Made by a program: the position numbers and the translations under genes. 64,000 nucleotides of DNA from Prevotella sp. 10(H) (GTDB lineage Bacteria > Bacteroidota > Bacteroidia > Bacteroidales > Dysgonomonadaceae): the NCBI RefSeq assembly GCF_000711235.1, contig NZ_JOMI01000003.1, forward strand, positions 682,001 to 746,000. Reading direction: 5' to 3'. Positions 16,963 to 26,330 of this stretch are shown here, piece after piece (within the stretch, counting starts at the first letter, position 1; each line of letters opens with the position of its first letter). The notes beneath the pieces are model-generated. The model ran no database searches and had not been told where the DNA came from. It was given only the letters and a program-made list of their open reading frames with translations.

Positions 16963-17931
16963 TTACCTCAAGGTATTAACGGCTTGCCGTTGCGCTTTAA
17001 GGAATCTGATCCTTTGCTCTTCGCCACTTTCCGAAATAAGGGTTGATACCCTTTTGAGCGACTGTATCCTTTCCTTCATCCTTATTAGTGTCCGTTCGTC
17101 AAGTGCTACAAGATAATTTAAGGCAAAGGCGCTGATCATACTTAATTTGATGAAGTTGGTTTCCAGATAGGAATATCCGGTGTCGGACGGAATTTCTGAA
17201 ATGTATATCTGCACTTTATTGCCATTATCAAACTTGCCTTTAGTTGTGATCTTTTCTATATAATCCAAAAATTCGAACAACTCGTTCTTTAGCAGTAATA
17301 TGCTTTCAGCATTGATAAGCCCTATATTTGAAAAGTATTTGATTTCTTTTACTATGCTCTGAAAAATATTATTATCCCATATGTATGAAGTTCTGCTTAT
17401 ATTCGTAGATTCATCAACAATCTCCCTGCAAAGCTTATCCATTCTCTCGGGATAATTCATCTCATTAAAACTCTTTACTCGATCCATTGTTTCATTTAGA
17501 TACATCCATCGGAATGAACTGTATTTGGCCAACATATAGTATCGGTGAGAAGGAAACTGGGGAAAAATATTAGATGTAAAGACCTGTTCGGAGTTAGTAT
17601 CTTCTTTTGCCAATTTAAGCGTATTCAGATATTCTTCCAGCATTTGATAATCAATCTCACTAAGATTATAGAATTGCTGCGGTTTCAGTTCAAAAATCGA
17701 ATTCTCAATAGGTTTCACATTAATAATTTTATCTAATGAGATATTTAACTTATGAGCGATTAGGGTAGCTTCGTAAAGCGAAAAACCGACTTCGCCTCTC
17801 AATCTGCGATAAGCAGCCTCTTTACCGATAAATAAAATTTCTCCTATTATTTTTGCTATGTTGGTTTCTTTGGGGAATTTGTTTCTTATAGCTTCCTGTA
17901 GTTTGCTGTTTAATATTTCCGTGCTAATCAT
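16963..17931 (-). CDS. Putative helix-turn-helix regulator
   Basis: The start is set at the Met at 17931 (MISTEILNSKLQ), giving 322 residues. An upstream in-frame start would add about 37 residues of AT-rich, uncharacteristic sequence. The first 70 residues look like an atypical helix-turn-helix (KLQEAIRNKFPKET, KEAAYRRLRGEVGFS, LYEATLIAHKLNIS). The rest is a mostly helical 250-residue region without motifs that I know, ending basic. Proteins with this layout are common in Bacteroidales and are usually annotated only as hypothetical or HTH proteins. A DNA-binding role is inferred from the N-terminus. It is monocistronic, between dnaK and divergent rarA. Confidence 0.7.
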   Translation of the reverse strand: MISTEILNSKLQEAIRNKFPKETNIAKIIGEILFIGKEAAYRRLRGEVGFSLYEATLIAHKLNISLDKIINVKPIENSIFELKPQQFYNLSEIDYQMLEEYLNTLKLAKEDTNSEQVFTSNIFPQFPSHRYYMLAKYSSFRWMYLNETMDRVKSFNEMNYPERMDKLCREIVDESTNISRTSYIWDNNIFQSIVKEIKYFSNIGLINAESILLLKNELFEFLDYIEKITTKGKFDNGNKVQIYISEIPSDTGYSYLETNFIKLSMISAFALNYLVALDERTLIRMKERIQSLKRVSTLISESGEEQRIRFLKAQRQAVNTLR

Positions 17932-18060
17932 TGGACATGTATTTTTGATATCTTTGTAAATTAAACGACAAAATAAAGCTTTTTTTATTTTATTCCAATA
18001 TGTTGTTTTATATATTTGATTTATAGATAAATATATTAACATCGATTTGGGATTATCCGT

Positions 18061-18091
18061 TTCGGGGTGAGAAAAACTTTTTGTAAATTTG
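18061..18091 (+). promoter_or_regulatory. Putative rarA promoter
   Basis: TAAATTTG (18084-18091) is an exact -7 match 22 bp before the rarA start. A TTCG 19 bp upstream (18061-18064) is a weak -33 box. The implied transcript has a very short leader. Confidence 0.45.
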
Positions 18092-18113
18092 ACTTACATT
18101 TTTCATTTTTTTT

Positions 18114-19382
18114 ATGAGTCAACCACTAGCAGAGCGATTGCGTCCACGTACGTTGGACGAATATATAGGCCAGAAACATCTTGTAGGAGAAGGTGCCATT
18201 CTTCGCAAAATGATAGAGTCGGGGAGAATACCGTCTTTCCTCTTATGGGGACCTCCGGGTGTAGGTAAGACCACTTTGGCGCAGATCATAGCCAATACGC
18301 TGGATACGCCTTTTTATACATTGAGTGCTATCAATTCGGGTGTAAAGGATGTACGGGATGTGATAGAGCAGGCAAAAAGGAATCAGTTTTTCAATACGAA
18401 AAGTCCGATTTTGTTTATTGATGAAATTCATCGATTTTCTAAGTCGCAGCAGGATTCGCTGTTGAATGCTGTCGAAACCGGTGTGATTACGTTGATAGGT
18501 GCCACAACCGAAAATCCTTCTTTCGAAGTTATTCGTCCGTTGTTGTCGCGGTGTCAGGTATATGTTTTACAGCCACTGGATAAAGAAGACCTGATCGAGC
18601 TTGCTCATCGCGCAATCACTCAGGATGTTATACTCAAAGAAAGAAATATACAACTAAAGGAAACAAATGCCTTATTGAGATTCTCCGGTGGAGATGCCCG
18701 TAAACTGTTGAATATACTCGATCTGGTGATCGGGGCGGATGTCAGTGACAAAGTTGTCATAACAGATAAAGTAGTGACAGACCGCTTACAGGAGAATCCT
18801 GCGGCTTACGATAAGGGCGGGGAGATGCATTATGACATAATTTCTGCTTTTATCAAGTCGATTCGCGGCAGTGATCCCGATGCTGCTATTTATTGGCTGG
18901 CGCGTATGGTAGCAGGGGGAGAAGACCCTAAATTTATTGCCCGCCGACTGGTTATATCTGCTGCTGAAGATATAGGACTGGCGAATCCCAATGCATTGTT
19001 GCTGGCAAATGCCTGTTTCGATACATTGCATAAAATTGGTTGGCCCGAAGGGCGTATCGTTTTGGCTGAAACAACTATTTATCTAGCCACCTCTCCAAAA
19101 AGCAATTCGGCATATATGTCTATAGATGCAGCTATTGCAACGGTAAACGAAACAGGGAATCTTCCTGTTCCATTACATTTGCGTAATGCGCCTACTAAGT
19201 TGATGAAAGAGCTCGACTATGGCAAAAATTATAAATATGCCCATAGCTTTGAAAATAACTTTGTCGATCAGGATTATGTTCCACAAGAAATAAAAGGCAA
19301 ACGATTTTGGACTCCGCAACCAAATGCTTCGGAAAATAAGATTGTGGAATGGCTTAAGAAATTGTGGAAAGATAGGTATTGA
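18114..19382 (+). CDS. rarA: Replication-associated recombination protein A (RarA/MgsA)
   Basis: A cytoplasmic AAA+ ATPase of 422 residues related to clamp-loader subunits, acting at stalled replication forks. It starts with the family signature PLAERLRPRTLDEYIGQKHL. Walker A is GPPGVGKTTLA, Walker B is LFIDEIHRF, sensor 1 sits in GATTENPSF, and the arginine finger lies in PLLSRCQVY. The C-terminal half has the RarA tetramerisation region with GSDPDAAIYWLARMVAGGED and RRLVISAAEDIGLANP. Length is typical (E. coli 447). It is followed closely by an alpha/beta hydrolase gene, 18 bp after the stop. Confidence 0.95.
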   Translation: MSQPLAERLRPRTLDEYIGQKHLVGEGAILRKMIESGRIPSFLLWGPPGVGKTTLAQIIANTLDTPFYTLSAINSGVKDVRDVIEQAKRNQFFNTKSPILFIDEIHRFSKSQQDSLLNAVETGVITLIGATTENPSFEVIRPLLSRCQVYVLQPLDKEDLIELAHRAITQDVILKERNIQLKETNALLRFSGGDARKLLNILDLVIGADVSDKVVITDKVVTDRLQENPAAYDKGGEMHYDIISAFIKSIRGSDPDAAIYWLARMVAGGEDPKFIARRLVISAAEDIGLANPNALLLANACFDTLHKIGWPEGRIVLAETTIYLATSPKSNSAYMSIDAAIATVNETGNLPVPLHLRNAPTKLMKELDYGKNYKYAHSFENNFVDQDYVPQEIKGKRFWTPQPNASENKIVEWLKKLWKDRY

Positions 19383-19400
19383 CATTATATTGGTCTTACT

Positions 19401-20207
19401 ATGAAAAAGCATTTAATTAGAATTATCACTATCATAGCTGCATTATATATTATATTCTGTGGCTTTTTTTACTTCTTTCAGCAGGAATTTATATTTCATC
19501 CGCAAAAGTTGAATACTACTTATACCTTTCATTTTAAACAGAATTTTGAGGAAATAAATATAAAAACTACTGATGGGATTTTACTCAACAGCCTTTTGTT
19601 TAAAGCTAATGACAGTAAAGGACTGATTTTATATCTGCATGGTAATGCAGGGGCACTGGACTCGTGGGGACGTATAGCTCCGGTATATACAGATTTAGGT
19701 TACGATATATTATTTGTTGATTACAGGGGCTTTGGAAAGAGCGGGGGAGAAATCGATAATGAGGAACAGTTGCATAGCGATATGCAATGCGTATATAATG
19801 AAATGAAAAAAAGCTACGAAGAAGATAAAATTATTGTTCTCGGTTATTCTATCGGTACAGGTCTGGCTGCAAAAGTCGCATCAGAAAATAGCCCCCAAAT
19901 GCTGATTTTGCAGGCGCCATATTATAGTCTGACAAATGTCATAAAATCGATATGTCCTATTATTCCGGATTTTACTATCAGGTATAAACTGGAAACTTAT
20001 AAATTCATTCTTAAATGTAAGATGCCAATTGTAATCTTTCATGGAGATAAGGATAATGTAATTGATTATAGTAATTCTCTTAAATTGAAACCATTATTAA
20101 AAGATACGGACAGGTTGATAACATTAAGCGGAGAAGGACATAATAACATTACTGAGAATCAGGAGTATCGAAGAGTATTAACAGGATTGCTGAATGATTC
20201 AAAATAG
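19401..20207 (+). CDS. Membrane-anchored alpha/beta hydrolase
   Basis: A 268-residue protein with one N-terminal membrane helix (residues 8-28) and an alpha/beta hydrolase domain of the serine aminopeptidase/BEM46-YqkD type. The oxyanion segment is YLHGNAGALDSW, followed by VDYRGFGKSGG. The nucleophile elbow is GYSIGTG, the acid lies in FHGDKDNVIDY and the His in SGEGHNNI, so the catalytic triad is complete. The substrate is unknown; esterase or peptidase activity at the membrane is possible. It overlaps the longest version of the next gene slightly, and the pair is likely co-transcribed with rarA. Confidence 0.85.
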   Translation: MKKHLIRIITIIAALYIIFCGFFYFFQQEFIFHPQKLNTTYTFHFKQNFEEINIKTTDGILLNSLLFKANDSKGLILYLHGNAGALDSWGRIAPVYTDLGYDILFVDYRGFGKSGGEIDNEEQLHSDMQCVYNEMKKSYEEDKIIVLGYSIGTGLAAKVASENSPQMLILQAPYYSLTNVIKSICPIIPDFTIRYKLETYKFILKCKMPIVIFHGDKDNVIDYSNSLKLKPLLKDTDRLITLSGEGHNNITENQEYRRVLTGLLNDSK

Positions 20208-20214
20208 AGCTATT

Positions 20215-20778
20215 ATGAAAAAGTTTTTAAAAGAAATGACCGATGAAGAACTCTGGCAACTATTTCCTGTAATACTGAGCGAGCATAAAAGTTATTGGAA
20301 AGACTATTATAATACTGAAAAATACTTACTAGAAAGAATTATCGGAGAAAATATTATCTGTATAAACCATATAGGAAGTACAGCTATTCCCGGATTAATA
20401 GCTAAACCCACAATAGATATACTGATGGAGATAAGCGAAAATACGGATACCGCACAGTTGCTTCATATAATGGAAGGCAACGGATATATTTATACTCCTC
20501 AGCCTAAAAATCCGGCTCCACATATGATGTTTATGAAGGGATATGCTCTGCAGGGCTTTGAAGAAAAGGTATTCCATGTCCATATAAGATATAAAGGTGA
20601 TTGGGATGAGATTCATTTCAGGGATTATTTGTTATTTCATCCCGAAGTAGCAGAAGTGTATGGATTAATAAAGTTAGAACTCAGGCAAATATACGAACAT
20701 AACAGGGATGCATATACTTTAGCTAAGTCAGATTTTATAAAGAAGATAACAAAATTAGCGAGAGAAAGCGGCTATTAA
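20215..20778 (+). CDS. GrpB family protein (UPF0157)
   Basis: The ATG at 20215 gives 187 residues and avoids the 14-bp overlap that an earlier in-frame start would create with the hydrolase. The family core is INHIGSTAIPGLIAKPTIDI, the GS-T motif of a nucleotidyltransferase-like fold, followed by HMMFMKGYALQGFEEKVFHV and HFRDYLLFHPEVAEVYGLIK. GrpB proteins occur alone or fused to dephospho-CoA kinase, and their substrate is not established. The stop overlaps the convergent znuC stop by 4 bp. Confidence 0.85.
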   Translation: MKKFLKEMTDEELWQLFPVILSEHKSYWKDYYNTEKYLLERIIGENIICINHIGSTAIPGLIAKPTIDILMEISENTDTAQLLHIMEGNGYIYTPQPKNPAPHMMFMKGYALQGFEEKVFHVHIRYKGDWDEIHFRDYLLFHPEVAEVYGLIKLELRQIYEHNRDAYTLAKSDFIKKITKLARESGY

Positions 20779-21563
20779 TCATTGTCTTTACAGCAGTCGC
20801 AACCTTCATGCTTTCCCAATACACGATGAGGCAAATCTCCATGCCCGATAATCTCTATCGGACAAGTAGAGTAAGATTCTTCAAGCCATTCTGTAGATAT
20901 ATTAGTTCCCGAATGATAATGCAGTCCTTCATTAACACATGCAATATTTTTAACTGATGAAATGACAGTACCTATATCATGCGAAACAAGAATGATGGAA
21001 GTACTCTTATTTATATCTTCAAGTATTTTGTAGAAATCGGATTCAAAGCGTTTATCGACATATGAATTGGGTTCATCCAGTATCAATAAATCCGGATTGT
21101 CGATAATAGCACGTCCTAGAAGTGTTCGTTGCAATTGCCCGCCCGATAATGCGCCTATGGGTCTGTCAACTAACTTATCCAATCCCATTTGCCGTGCAAT
21201 AACCTCTACTTTCTCCTTTTGTGCCTTCGTATATGGGGAGAATATCCGTCTTTTGATTGTCAATCCTGACAAAATTACATCATGAACTGATATTGGGAAT
21301 TTTTTATCTATCTGATTAATTTGCGGTAAATAGCCTATATTAATGTTATCGGTTTTTACTCCGTTTTTGAAAAAAGAAACATGTCCTTTGATTGGTTTTA
21401 CCAAACCGAGTATTGTCTTTAACAGGGTGGTCTTACCACCTCCGTTCGGCCCGATGATTCCCAGAAAGTCTTGATCAAATACATCTAGATTAACGTTAGT
21501 CAGAACATTCGGATGATCCTCGTAGCCTACCGATAAGTTTCTTATTTCAAGTATTTTATTCAT
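20775..21563 (-). CDS. znuC: Zinc/manganese-type ABC transporter ATP-binding protein (ZnuC-like)
   Basis: A 262-residue ABC ATPase with Walker A GPNGGGKTTLLK, signature LSGGQLQRTLLGRA, Walker B LLILDEPNSYVD and the H-loop ILVSHDIGTV. The C-terminus ends in a metal-binding-looking Cys/His tail (HEGCDCCKDND), which is typical of zinc or manganese uptake ATPases. It is preceded by 2 bp from the substrate-binding lipoprotein gene, with which it forms a unit. No permease gene lies on either side, because the downstream neighbour is a convergent unrelated gene. Confidence 0.85.
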   Translation of the reverse strand: MNKILEIRNLSVGYEDHPNVLTNVNLDVFDQDFLGIIGPNGGGKTTLLKTILGLVKPIKGHVSFFKNGVKTDNINIGYLPQINQIDKKFPISVHDVILSGLTIKRRIFSPYTKAQKEKVEVIARQMGLDKLVDRPIGALSGGQLQRTLLGRAIIDNPDLLILDEPNSYVDKRFESDFYKILEDINKSTSIILVSHDIGTVISSVKNIACVNEGLHYHSGTNISTEWLEESYSTCPIEIIGHGDLPHRVLGKHEGCDCCKDND

Positions 21564-21565
21564 CT

Positions 21566-22456
21566 CTATTCGTTAGCAAGTGCCTTGGCTATTTTTATCA
21601 TTTCGTCACTCCAGTTGTATGATAAGAGATTCAGAGGAATTGTTTTTCCTCCGATTGCTTCGGCTATAGTTTCAGCATTTTTAGTATCGAACTCCTGTTG
21701 AATGAAAACCGTTTTTACACCTTCTGCCTTTGCTTTATCTATCAGTTCTTTCAGTTGCGAAGGAGACGGATTTTTTCCTTCATGTTCTATCGAATATTGT
21801 GTCAGCCCGTATTCATCGGCAAAATAACTCAGTGCCGGATGATAAATAATAAAGGACTTACTCGGTGCTTTTGCCAGATATGATTTTATAATGCTGTCGG
21901 TCTTATTAACCTCGGTTGTCAGTTTCTCGTAGTTAGCTGTATAATCGGCTTCATTTTCCTTATCCAGTTCCAGTATAGCTTTATACATATTTTCCACAAT
22001 GATTCGTGCCGATTTTACAGAACTCCATGTATGCGGATCACCCCCTGCATGTCCGTGTGCATGGCTATGGTCGTGTCCATCTTCTCCGCAATGTATATGC
22101 GGGTCACCAATTTGCTTTATACCTTCCGAGCAATCGATAACTTTTAGGTAAGGATTACTTTTTGTTACTTTGTCTATCAACGTGTTTTCAATACCTAAAT
22201 ATCCTATTTTGAAATATGCGGCACTTTTATCCAAAGACATCATTTGCGACGGGGAGAAGTCTGCACTTTCGGGATTTGCTCCTGATGGTACAATGCAATT
22301 TACATTGTAATGATCTCCGACAATTGTACCAAGGAAATATTTCTGAGGGTCTATAGTTACAGATAATGTCTTAGTCTTATTATTTCCGGCAGGTTTGCAT
22401 CCGTTGAGGAATAATAAGCATGAAAATAAGGTTAGTATAATATATTTGTAATTCAT
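21566..22456 (-). CDS. znuA: Zinc-type ABC transporter substrate-binding lipoprotein (ZnuA-like)
   Basis: A 296-residue lipoprotein (lipobox FLNGC, Cys20) of the cluster A-I metal-binding family. It shows the CIVPSGANPESADFSPSQ block, a His/Asp-rich loop around residues 122-138 containing DHSHAHGHAGG followed by DPHTW, the FIIYHPALSYFADEYGL region and a C-terminal VFIQQEFDTKNAETIAE segment. The His-rich loop favours zinc over manganese. It captures metal in the periplasm for the inner-membrane transporter. It is directly followed by znuC and preceded by carbonic anhydrase, itself a zinc enzyme. Confidence 0.88.
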   Translation of the reverse strand: MNYKYIILTLFSCLLFLNGCKPAGNNKTKTLSVTIDPQKYFLGTIVGDHYNVNCIVPSGANPESADFSPSQMMSLDKSAAYFKIGYLGIENTLIDKVTKSNPYLKVIDCSEGIKQIGDPHIHCGEDGHDHSHAHGHAGGDPHTWSSVKSARIIVENMYKAILELDKENEADYTANYEKLTTEVNKTDSIIKSYLAKAPSKSFIIYHPALSYFADEYGLTQYSIEHEGKNPSPSQLKELIDKAKAEGVKTVFIQQEFDTKNAETIAEAIGGKTIPLNLLSYNWSDEMIKIAKALANE

Positions 22457-22470
22457 TCTTCTTAAGAAAT

Positions 22471-23142
22471 CTATTCAGGATTATGCCCGGAATCGTTACC
22501 TTTAGTCAGATCGTATATTTTACGGATACGGTTTAGTTCTTTCCGGAAATCAATATTCAGATCGTGCAATATACCGTCATTCAGATCGTATACCCAGCCT
22601 GCCACGCGTGGATAACTCTTTTCCAGATATGATTTCTGAACTTCTGCGGTCTTAATTATATTAAGGCATTGTTCGTATACATTTATCTCTACCAGTCGGT
22701 TATATCTTTCATGCGGATCGGTTATAGCATCCAGTTCTTTTTCGTGAAGACGGTATACATCACGGATGTTTCGCAACCAAGGATTCAGTATACCTAAATC
22801 TTTAGGTTCCATTGCTGCCTTGATACCGCCGCAGTTATAATGACCGCACACTATAATATATTTTACATGCAGGTGCTCAACCGCATAGTTTATAACAGAC
22901 AATACATTGAGGTCGTTATTTACTACCATATTGGCAATATTCCTGTGCACAAATACTTCTCCGGGTTGCAGACCCATTATTTCGTTGGCATGCACACGAC
23001 TGTCGGAACAACCTATATACAGATAGTCAGGATTTTGTTCTGTAGCCAGATGAGTGAAAAAATCAGGGTTTTCCTCGTTTACCTTTTCCACCCATTTTTT
23101 ATTTGCTTCGAATATATCCTGATAAGAATTTTGTATCTCCAT
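22471..23142 (-). CDS. can: Beta-class carbonic anhydrase
   Basis: A 223-residue cytoplasmic zinc enzyme interconverting CO2 and bicarbonate. The zinc ligands are visible: Cys and Asp in YIGCSDSRVHANEI, and His and Cys in IVCGHYNCGGIKAAM. The length and LNPWLRNIRDVYRLH region fit the E. coli Can subtype. It lies 3 bp after coaE and 14 bp before znuA in a tightly spaced leftward operon. Carbonic anhydrase supplies bicarbonate to carboxylases (succinate fermentation and fatty-acid synthesis), relevant for CO2-requiring Bacteroidales. Confidence 0.95.
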   Translation of the reverse strand: MEIQNSYQDIFEANKKWVEKVNEENPDFFTHLATEQNPDYLYIGCSDSRVHANEIMGLQPGEVFVHRNIANMVVNNDLNVLSVINYAVEHLHVKYIIVCGHYNCGGIKAAMEPKDLGILNPWLRNIRDVYRLHEKELDAITDPHERYNRLVEINVYEQCLNIIKTAEVQKSYLEKSYPRVAGWVYDLNDGILHDLNIDFRKELNRIRKIYDLTKGNDSGHNPE

Positions 23143-23145
23143 AAC

Positions 23146-23730
23146 TTAAGAGTTTTTGAGTTGTTTCATGACGTTAAGTACTTGTTCTATTAACGAATGT
23201 GTATTGTCATTAACAATTACAAAGTCTGAAAGTTTTACTTTTTCTTCATCTGCCATCTGATTTTCAATTCGTTCCAGTACTTTCTCACATGATGCATTAT
23301 CCCTTTTCATCGTACGCTCGATTCTCATTTCAAGCGGAGTATATACCATTACCGTTTTATCCATCAGTTTGTCAAAACCCGATTCGAACAAAATAGCCGC
23401 TTCATGTGCTATTAATTTCTCGTTTTTATGCCGGAACAGCCATTCTTCAAAATCTTTAGCTACTTCGGGGTGAATAATGGAATTAACCTGCTCAAGATCA
23501 GCCTTATTGTTAAATATATGTGATGCCAGTAATGCTTTGTTCAAAATCCCCCCTTTGTACAATTCTTTGCCATATATTTTTATAAGCTTTTCCTTTATAA
23601 CAGGAGATGTCGCAACAAGCCTTTTACTTTCCACATCAGCAATGTATACAGGGATACCGCATAAAGAAAATATTTCAGAAACGGTCGATTTGCCACTCCC
23701 TATACCACCTGTAATGCCTAATTTTATCAT
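23146..23730 (-). CDS. coaE: Dephospho-CoA kinase
   Basis: A 194-residue cytoplasmic kinase that catalyses the last step of coenzyme A synthesis. It has the P-loop GITGGIGSGKSTVSEIF, the VYIADVESKRL region (an Asp-Ala-Asp-like substrate site), HPEVAKDFEEWL, and the lid RTMKRDNASCEKVLERIENQM. Length is normal for the family (about 200). It lies between the YbbR-domain gene (12 bp upstream) and carbonic anhydrase (3 bp downstream). Confidence 0.95.
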   Translation of the reverse strand: MIKLGITGGIGSGKSTVSEIFSLCGIPVYIADVESKRLVATSPVIKEKLIKIYGKELYKGGILNKALLASHIFNNKADLEQVNSIIHPEVAKDFEEWLFRHKNEKLIAHEAAILFESGFDKLMDKTVMVYTPLEMRIERTMKRDNASCEKVLERIENQMADEEKVKLSDFVIVNDNTHSLIEQVLNVMKQLKNS

Positions 23731-23742
23731 GGCTCGATGAAA

Positions 23743-24726
23743 TTATTTTTGCTCCAGTACGAATTCCACTTCGGAAGGAATCGGAAGCTTGGTCTGGATG
23801 TAGTCGGGGCTTTCCGTGATACGTATTGGTACAGAAGATTCTTTCAGATCTTTTATTTCGTTATAATCGATGATAATCTGAAAATCTTTAGCTGAAATGT
23901 CATTGTATCTTTTCAGTCCAACGAAGAACGGTATCTTTACGGATGATGGGAAAAATTTGATAATAAGATTATTCGGCAAATTAATGCATTCTACAGGAAC
24001 TTCTACCTCTTTAGATGTAAACTCATCTACCGAGATATTCAGTTCCACAACATTCGGGATAAACCGTAAACCTTTAGCCTGACGCATGGCTACCAGCATT
24101 TTTTTATCTCCGGTAACTTCCAGCAGGGTATCACTCACTGTATGCGCATAATGCAAAGTATCGAGTGCTGCACGGCTTCCGTATACAGTGACGGAATCCG
24201 GTTTGATTGTAAGTTCTCCGTCGATAAGATAGCCCGATGCAAGACTTATGTACCCGTCGTATATGACAGGCAATTTTTTCTGTCTCAATACGGCATACGT
24301 AAAAGATAGACGGGTAGGAGAGTAACTTATCAGTTCGGATGAATTGAAAAGCATACTGCGTATCAGTTGTTCGAAGTTTCTTCCTTGGATTACTTTTTCC
24401 TGCGAGTTGTATATTATATCCCTGACGTCTACTACCAACGAATCGTTTCTGCGTGTGAAGTAATATCTGAAAATAGCTGCCCCGTCATCTTTTATGCGTA
24501 CATAAATGCTTTCAGGAAACTCATTCTCAAATACAATACTATCGGGAACATTAACATATTTAACGGGTATATTGAGGTTCGACTCAAATTTCTGGCGATA
24601 GACCTGCATCAACCAGAAACTTAAGGACAACAATACAAAAAACAAAAAAGTCAGAATCTTTTTCCATGAAATGTTTTTGAAAAATGATCTGACTTCTTGT
24701 ATTATTATATCTTTAGTATCGCTCAT
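23743..24726 (-). CDS. YbbR-like domain protein
   Basis: A 327-residue protein with one N-terminal membrane helix (around residues 21-40) and an extracytoplasmic region built of YbbR-like repeats, visible as PVKYVNVPDSIVFENEFPES, then PVIYDGYISLASGYLIDG, and finally PVECINLPNNLIIKFFPSSV. In Firmicutes, YbbR (CdaR) regulates the diadenylate cyclase CdaA. No cyclase is adjacent here, so such a role is uncertain. In Bacteroidetes this gene commonly sits between yajC and coaE, as here, suggesting a conserved housekeeping cluster. Confidence 0.85.
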   Translation of the reverse strand: MSDTKDIIIQEVRSFFKNISWKKILTFLFFVLLSLSFWLMQVYRQKFESNLNIPVKYVNVPDSIVFENEFPESIYVRIKDDGAAIFRYYFTRRNDSLVVDVRDIIYNSQEKVIQGRNFEQLIRSMLFNSSELISYSPTRLSFTYAVLRQKKLPVIYDGYISLASGYLIDGELTIKPDSVTVYGSRAALDTLHYAHTVSDTLLEVTGDKKMLVAMRQAKGLRFIPNVVELNISVDEFTSKEVEVPVECINLPNNLIIKFFPSSVKIPFFVGLKRYNDISAKDFQIIIDYNEIKDLKESSVPIRITESPDYIQTKLPIPSEVEFVLEQK

Positions 24727-24761
24727 ATAGCTATACCCGATTATGTTCCGTTAATAGATAG

Positions 24762-25112
24762 TTATCTGTTGTTAGCCTGAGTGTCGGCAGCAGAAACGTA
24801 AACAGATGACTTCTCTATTGTTATTTTAATACCGTCAGCAATTTCCAATACAAATGTTGTATCGTTCACATCTTTTACTTTACCGTGTATTCCACCGGCA
24901 GTAACTACTCTGTCGCCGACCTTTATCGCATTGCGTGCCTCTTGAAGTGCTTTTTGCTTCTTTTGCTGTGGGCGAATCATGAAGAAATACATGATAGCAA
25001 ACAGCAATATCATCATCACTATCATACTGCCACTGCTACCTAAGCCTAAAAATCCTCCTCCGGCGGCAGCACCACCGTCAGCTGCTTGTAATATTACATT
25101 CAATAAATTCAT
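24762..25112 (-). CDS. yajC: Preprotein translocase accessory subunit YajC
   Basis: A 116-residue single-pass inner-membrane protein associated with the SecDF part of the translocon. The hydrophobic helix MIVMMILLFAIMYFFMIRPQ leads directly into the conserved RPQQKKQKALQEARNAIKVG segment, then GDRVVTAGGIHGKVKDV and a short beta-rich domain. An Ala/Gly-rich N-terminal extension precedes the helix, as is usual in Bacteroidetes. It lies between nusB and the YbbR gene. Confidence 0.93.
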   Translation of the reverse strand: MNLLNVILQAADGGAAAGGGFLGLGSSGSMIVMMILLFAIMYFFMIRPQQKKQKALQEARNAIKVGDRVVTAGGIHGKVKDVNDTTFVLEIADGIKITIEKSSVYVSAADTQANNR

Positions 25113-25227
25113 AAGTCCTTTAATATTTGATTTATATTATCCTTAATTTTTATCCTTTCGTAAAGAGTTTCACAAATATAATCTATTATTTTGAATTACA
25201 GTGAACTGCCAAATACGATAAATATTA

Positions 25228-26154
25228 TTATTTCTTAATTATCTTGTTGCTTTCTTTCAGTTCTTTTACAATCGCGTCTAATATACCATTGATAAATGAA
25301 GCACTTTTTGCCGTACTGTACGATTTAGCAATATCTATATATTCGTTCAGTGTAACACTTACAGGTATGGATGGAAAGTTCATAATTTCGGATATAGCTA
25401 TCTGCATGATTACCATATCCATAAGTGCTATACGTTCCGATTCCCAGTTTTGAGTATATTTATCGATCAGTTCGCGATATTCTTTTCCGCTCCAGAGCGA
25501 TTCCCTCAATAGCTTTACCGCAAATTCGCGATCAGTTTCATCCTTGAACATAGGTAAAAGTTCTTGTTCAGTCCCTTTCTCTTCTTCGAAGCGTTTGATT
25601 GTTTTTATTACAAAAGATTCGATGATCTCTATATCATCGTTCCAATAGAGGCTTTCGTCTTCCAGTAAGTTGTAAAGGTCTTCTTCGTTACAAATGATAT
25701 GTTTGAAAACCTTACGCCAGAATTCCCGGTCATCTTCATAGCTTTCCGATCCATTGGCTAAGTAATCTTTGTATGTATCCGAACTTAAAATAGTTTCCAG
25801 CATTTTGCGGATGAAAGCTTCGTGGTCGTGCCATGAAAACGGCCTGTCAGAAAGGTACTTCTTCAATTGAGGGTTGTCCTGCAATTGAGTTATAAACTTA
25901 TTGGATAATAATTTCGTATTCGGCTTAATATCTTCTTCGGTCGGTAATAATTTCGATCTGCGGTTATCCACTTTATGGGCATATGCTTCGGTCAACTCTA
26001 CCAAGAGCGACAAGAAGTAAAAATACAGATCGTATGATTTTTGCAAACTGAAAAGAAGCTCATTTTCAGCTTTTCTCAAATCGGTAGTCTCGCTATGACT
26101 ACATGAAAACAGTATCTGGACAACTCTGATACGAATAAGAACGCGGTTTATCAT
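25228..26154 (-). CDS. nusB: Transcription antitermination factor NusB (long Bacteroidetes form)
   Basis: A 308-residue protein, about twice the size of E. coli NusB (139). The N-terminal start MINRVLIRIRVVQILFS corresponds to the NusB RNA-binding helix, and the C-terminal half (DREFAVKLLRESLWSGKEY, then SERIALMDMVIMQIAISEI and FPSIPVSVTLNEYIDIAKSY) is the recognisable NusB core. The central insertion is lineage-typical. NusB, with NusE (S10), binds boxA RNA and promotes rRNA antitermination. It is first in a leftward operon running to znuC, and a TATTTTTG -7 match (26181-26188, minus) sits just upstream. Confidence 0.9.
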   Translation of the reverse strand: MINRVLIRIRVVQILFSCSHSETTDLRKAENELLFSLQKSYDLYFYFLSLLVELTEAYAHKVDNRRSKLLPTEEDIKPNTKLLSNKFITQLQDNPQLKKYLSDRPFSWHDHEAFIRKMLETILSSDTYKDYLANGSESYEDDREFWRKVFKHIICNEEDLYNLLEDESLYWNDDIEIIESFVIKTIKRFEEEKGTEQELLPMFKDETDREFAVKLLRESLWSGKEYRELIDKYTQNWESERIALMDMVIMQIAISEIMNFPSIPVSVTLNEYIDIAKSYSTAKSASFINGILDAIVKELKESNKIIKK

Positions 26155-26330
26155 TTCTACTATAAGAATGTTTCAGGCTGCAAAAATAAGCAATTTTTTG
26201 TAATTAAGACAGGCTTTTGCAGATAAGTTGGAAACTTAACAGATACGCATCTAAAATAGGCTTGTAATCATTCTGCTATATCGGCTTATAAATGTTATTA
26301 ACAGCCTGCCCAGAGTTGACGGATTTAGAT

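Noticed and set aside
23743-24726. YbbR protein as regulator of cyclic di-AMP synthesis (CdaR)
   Set aside because: No diadenylate cyclase gene is adjacent, so only the domain family is reported.
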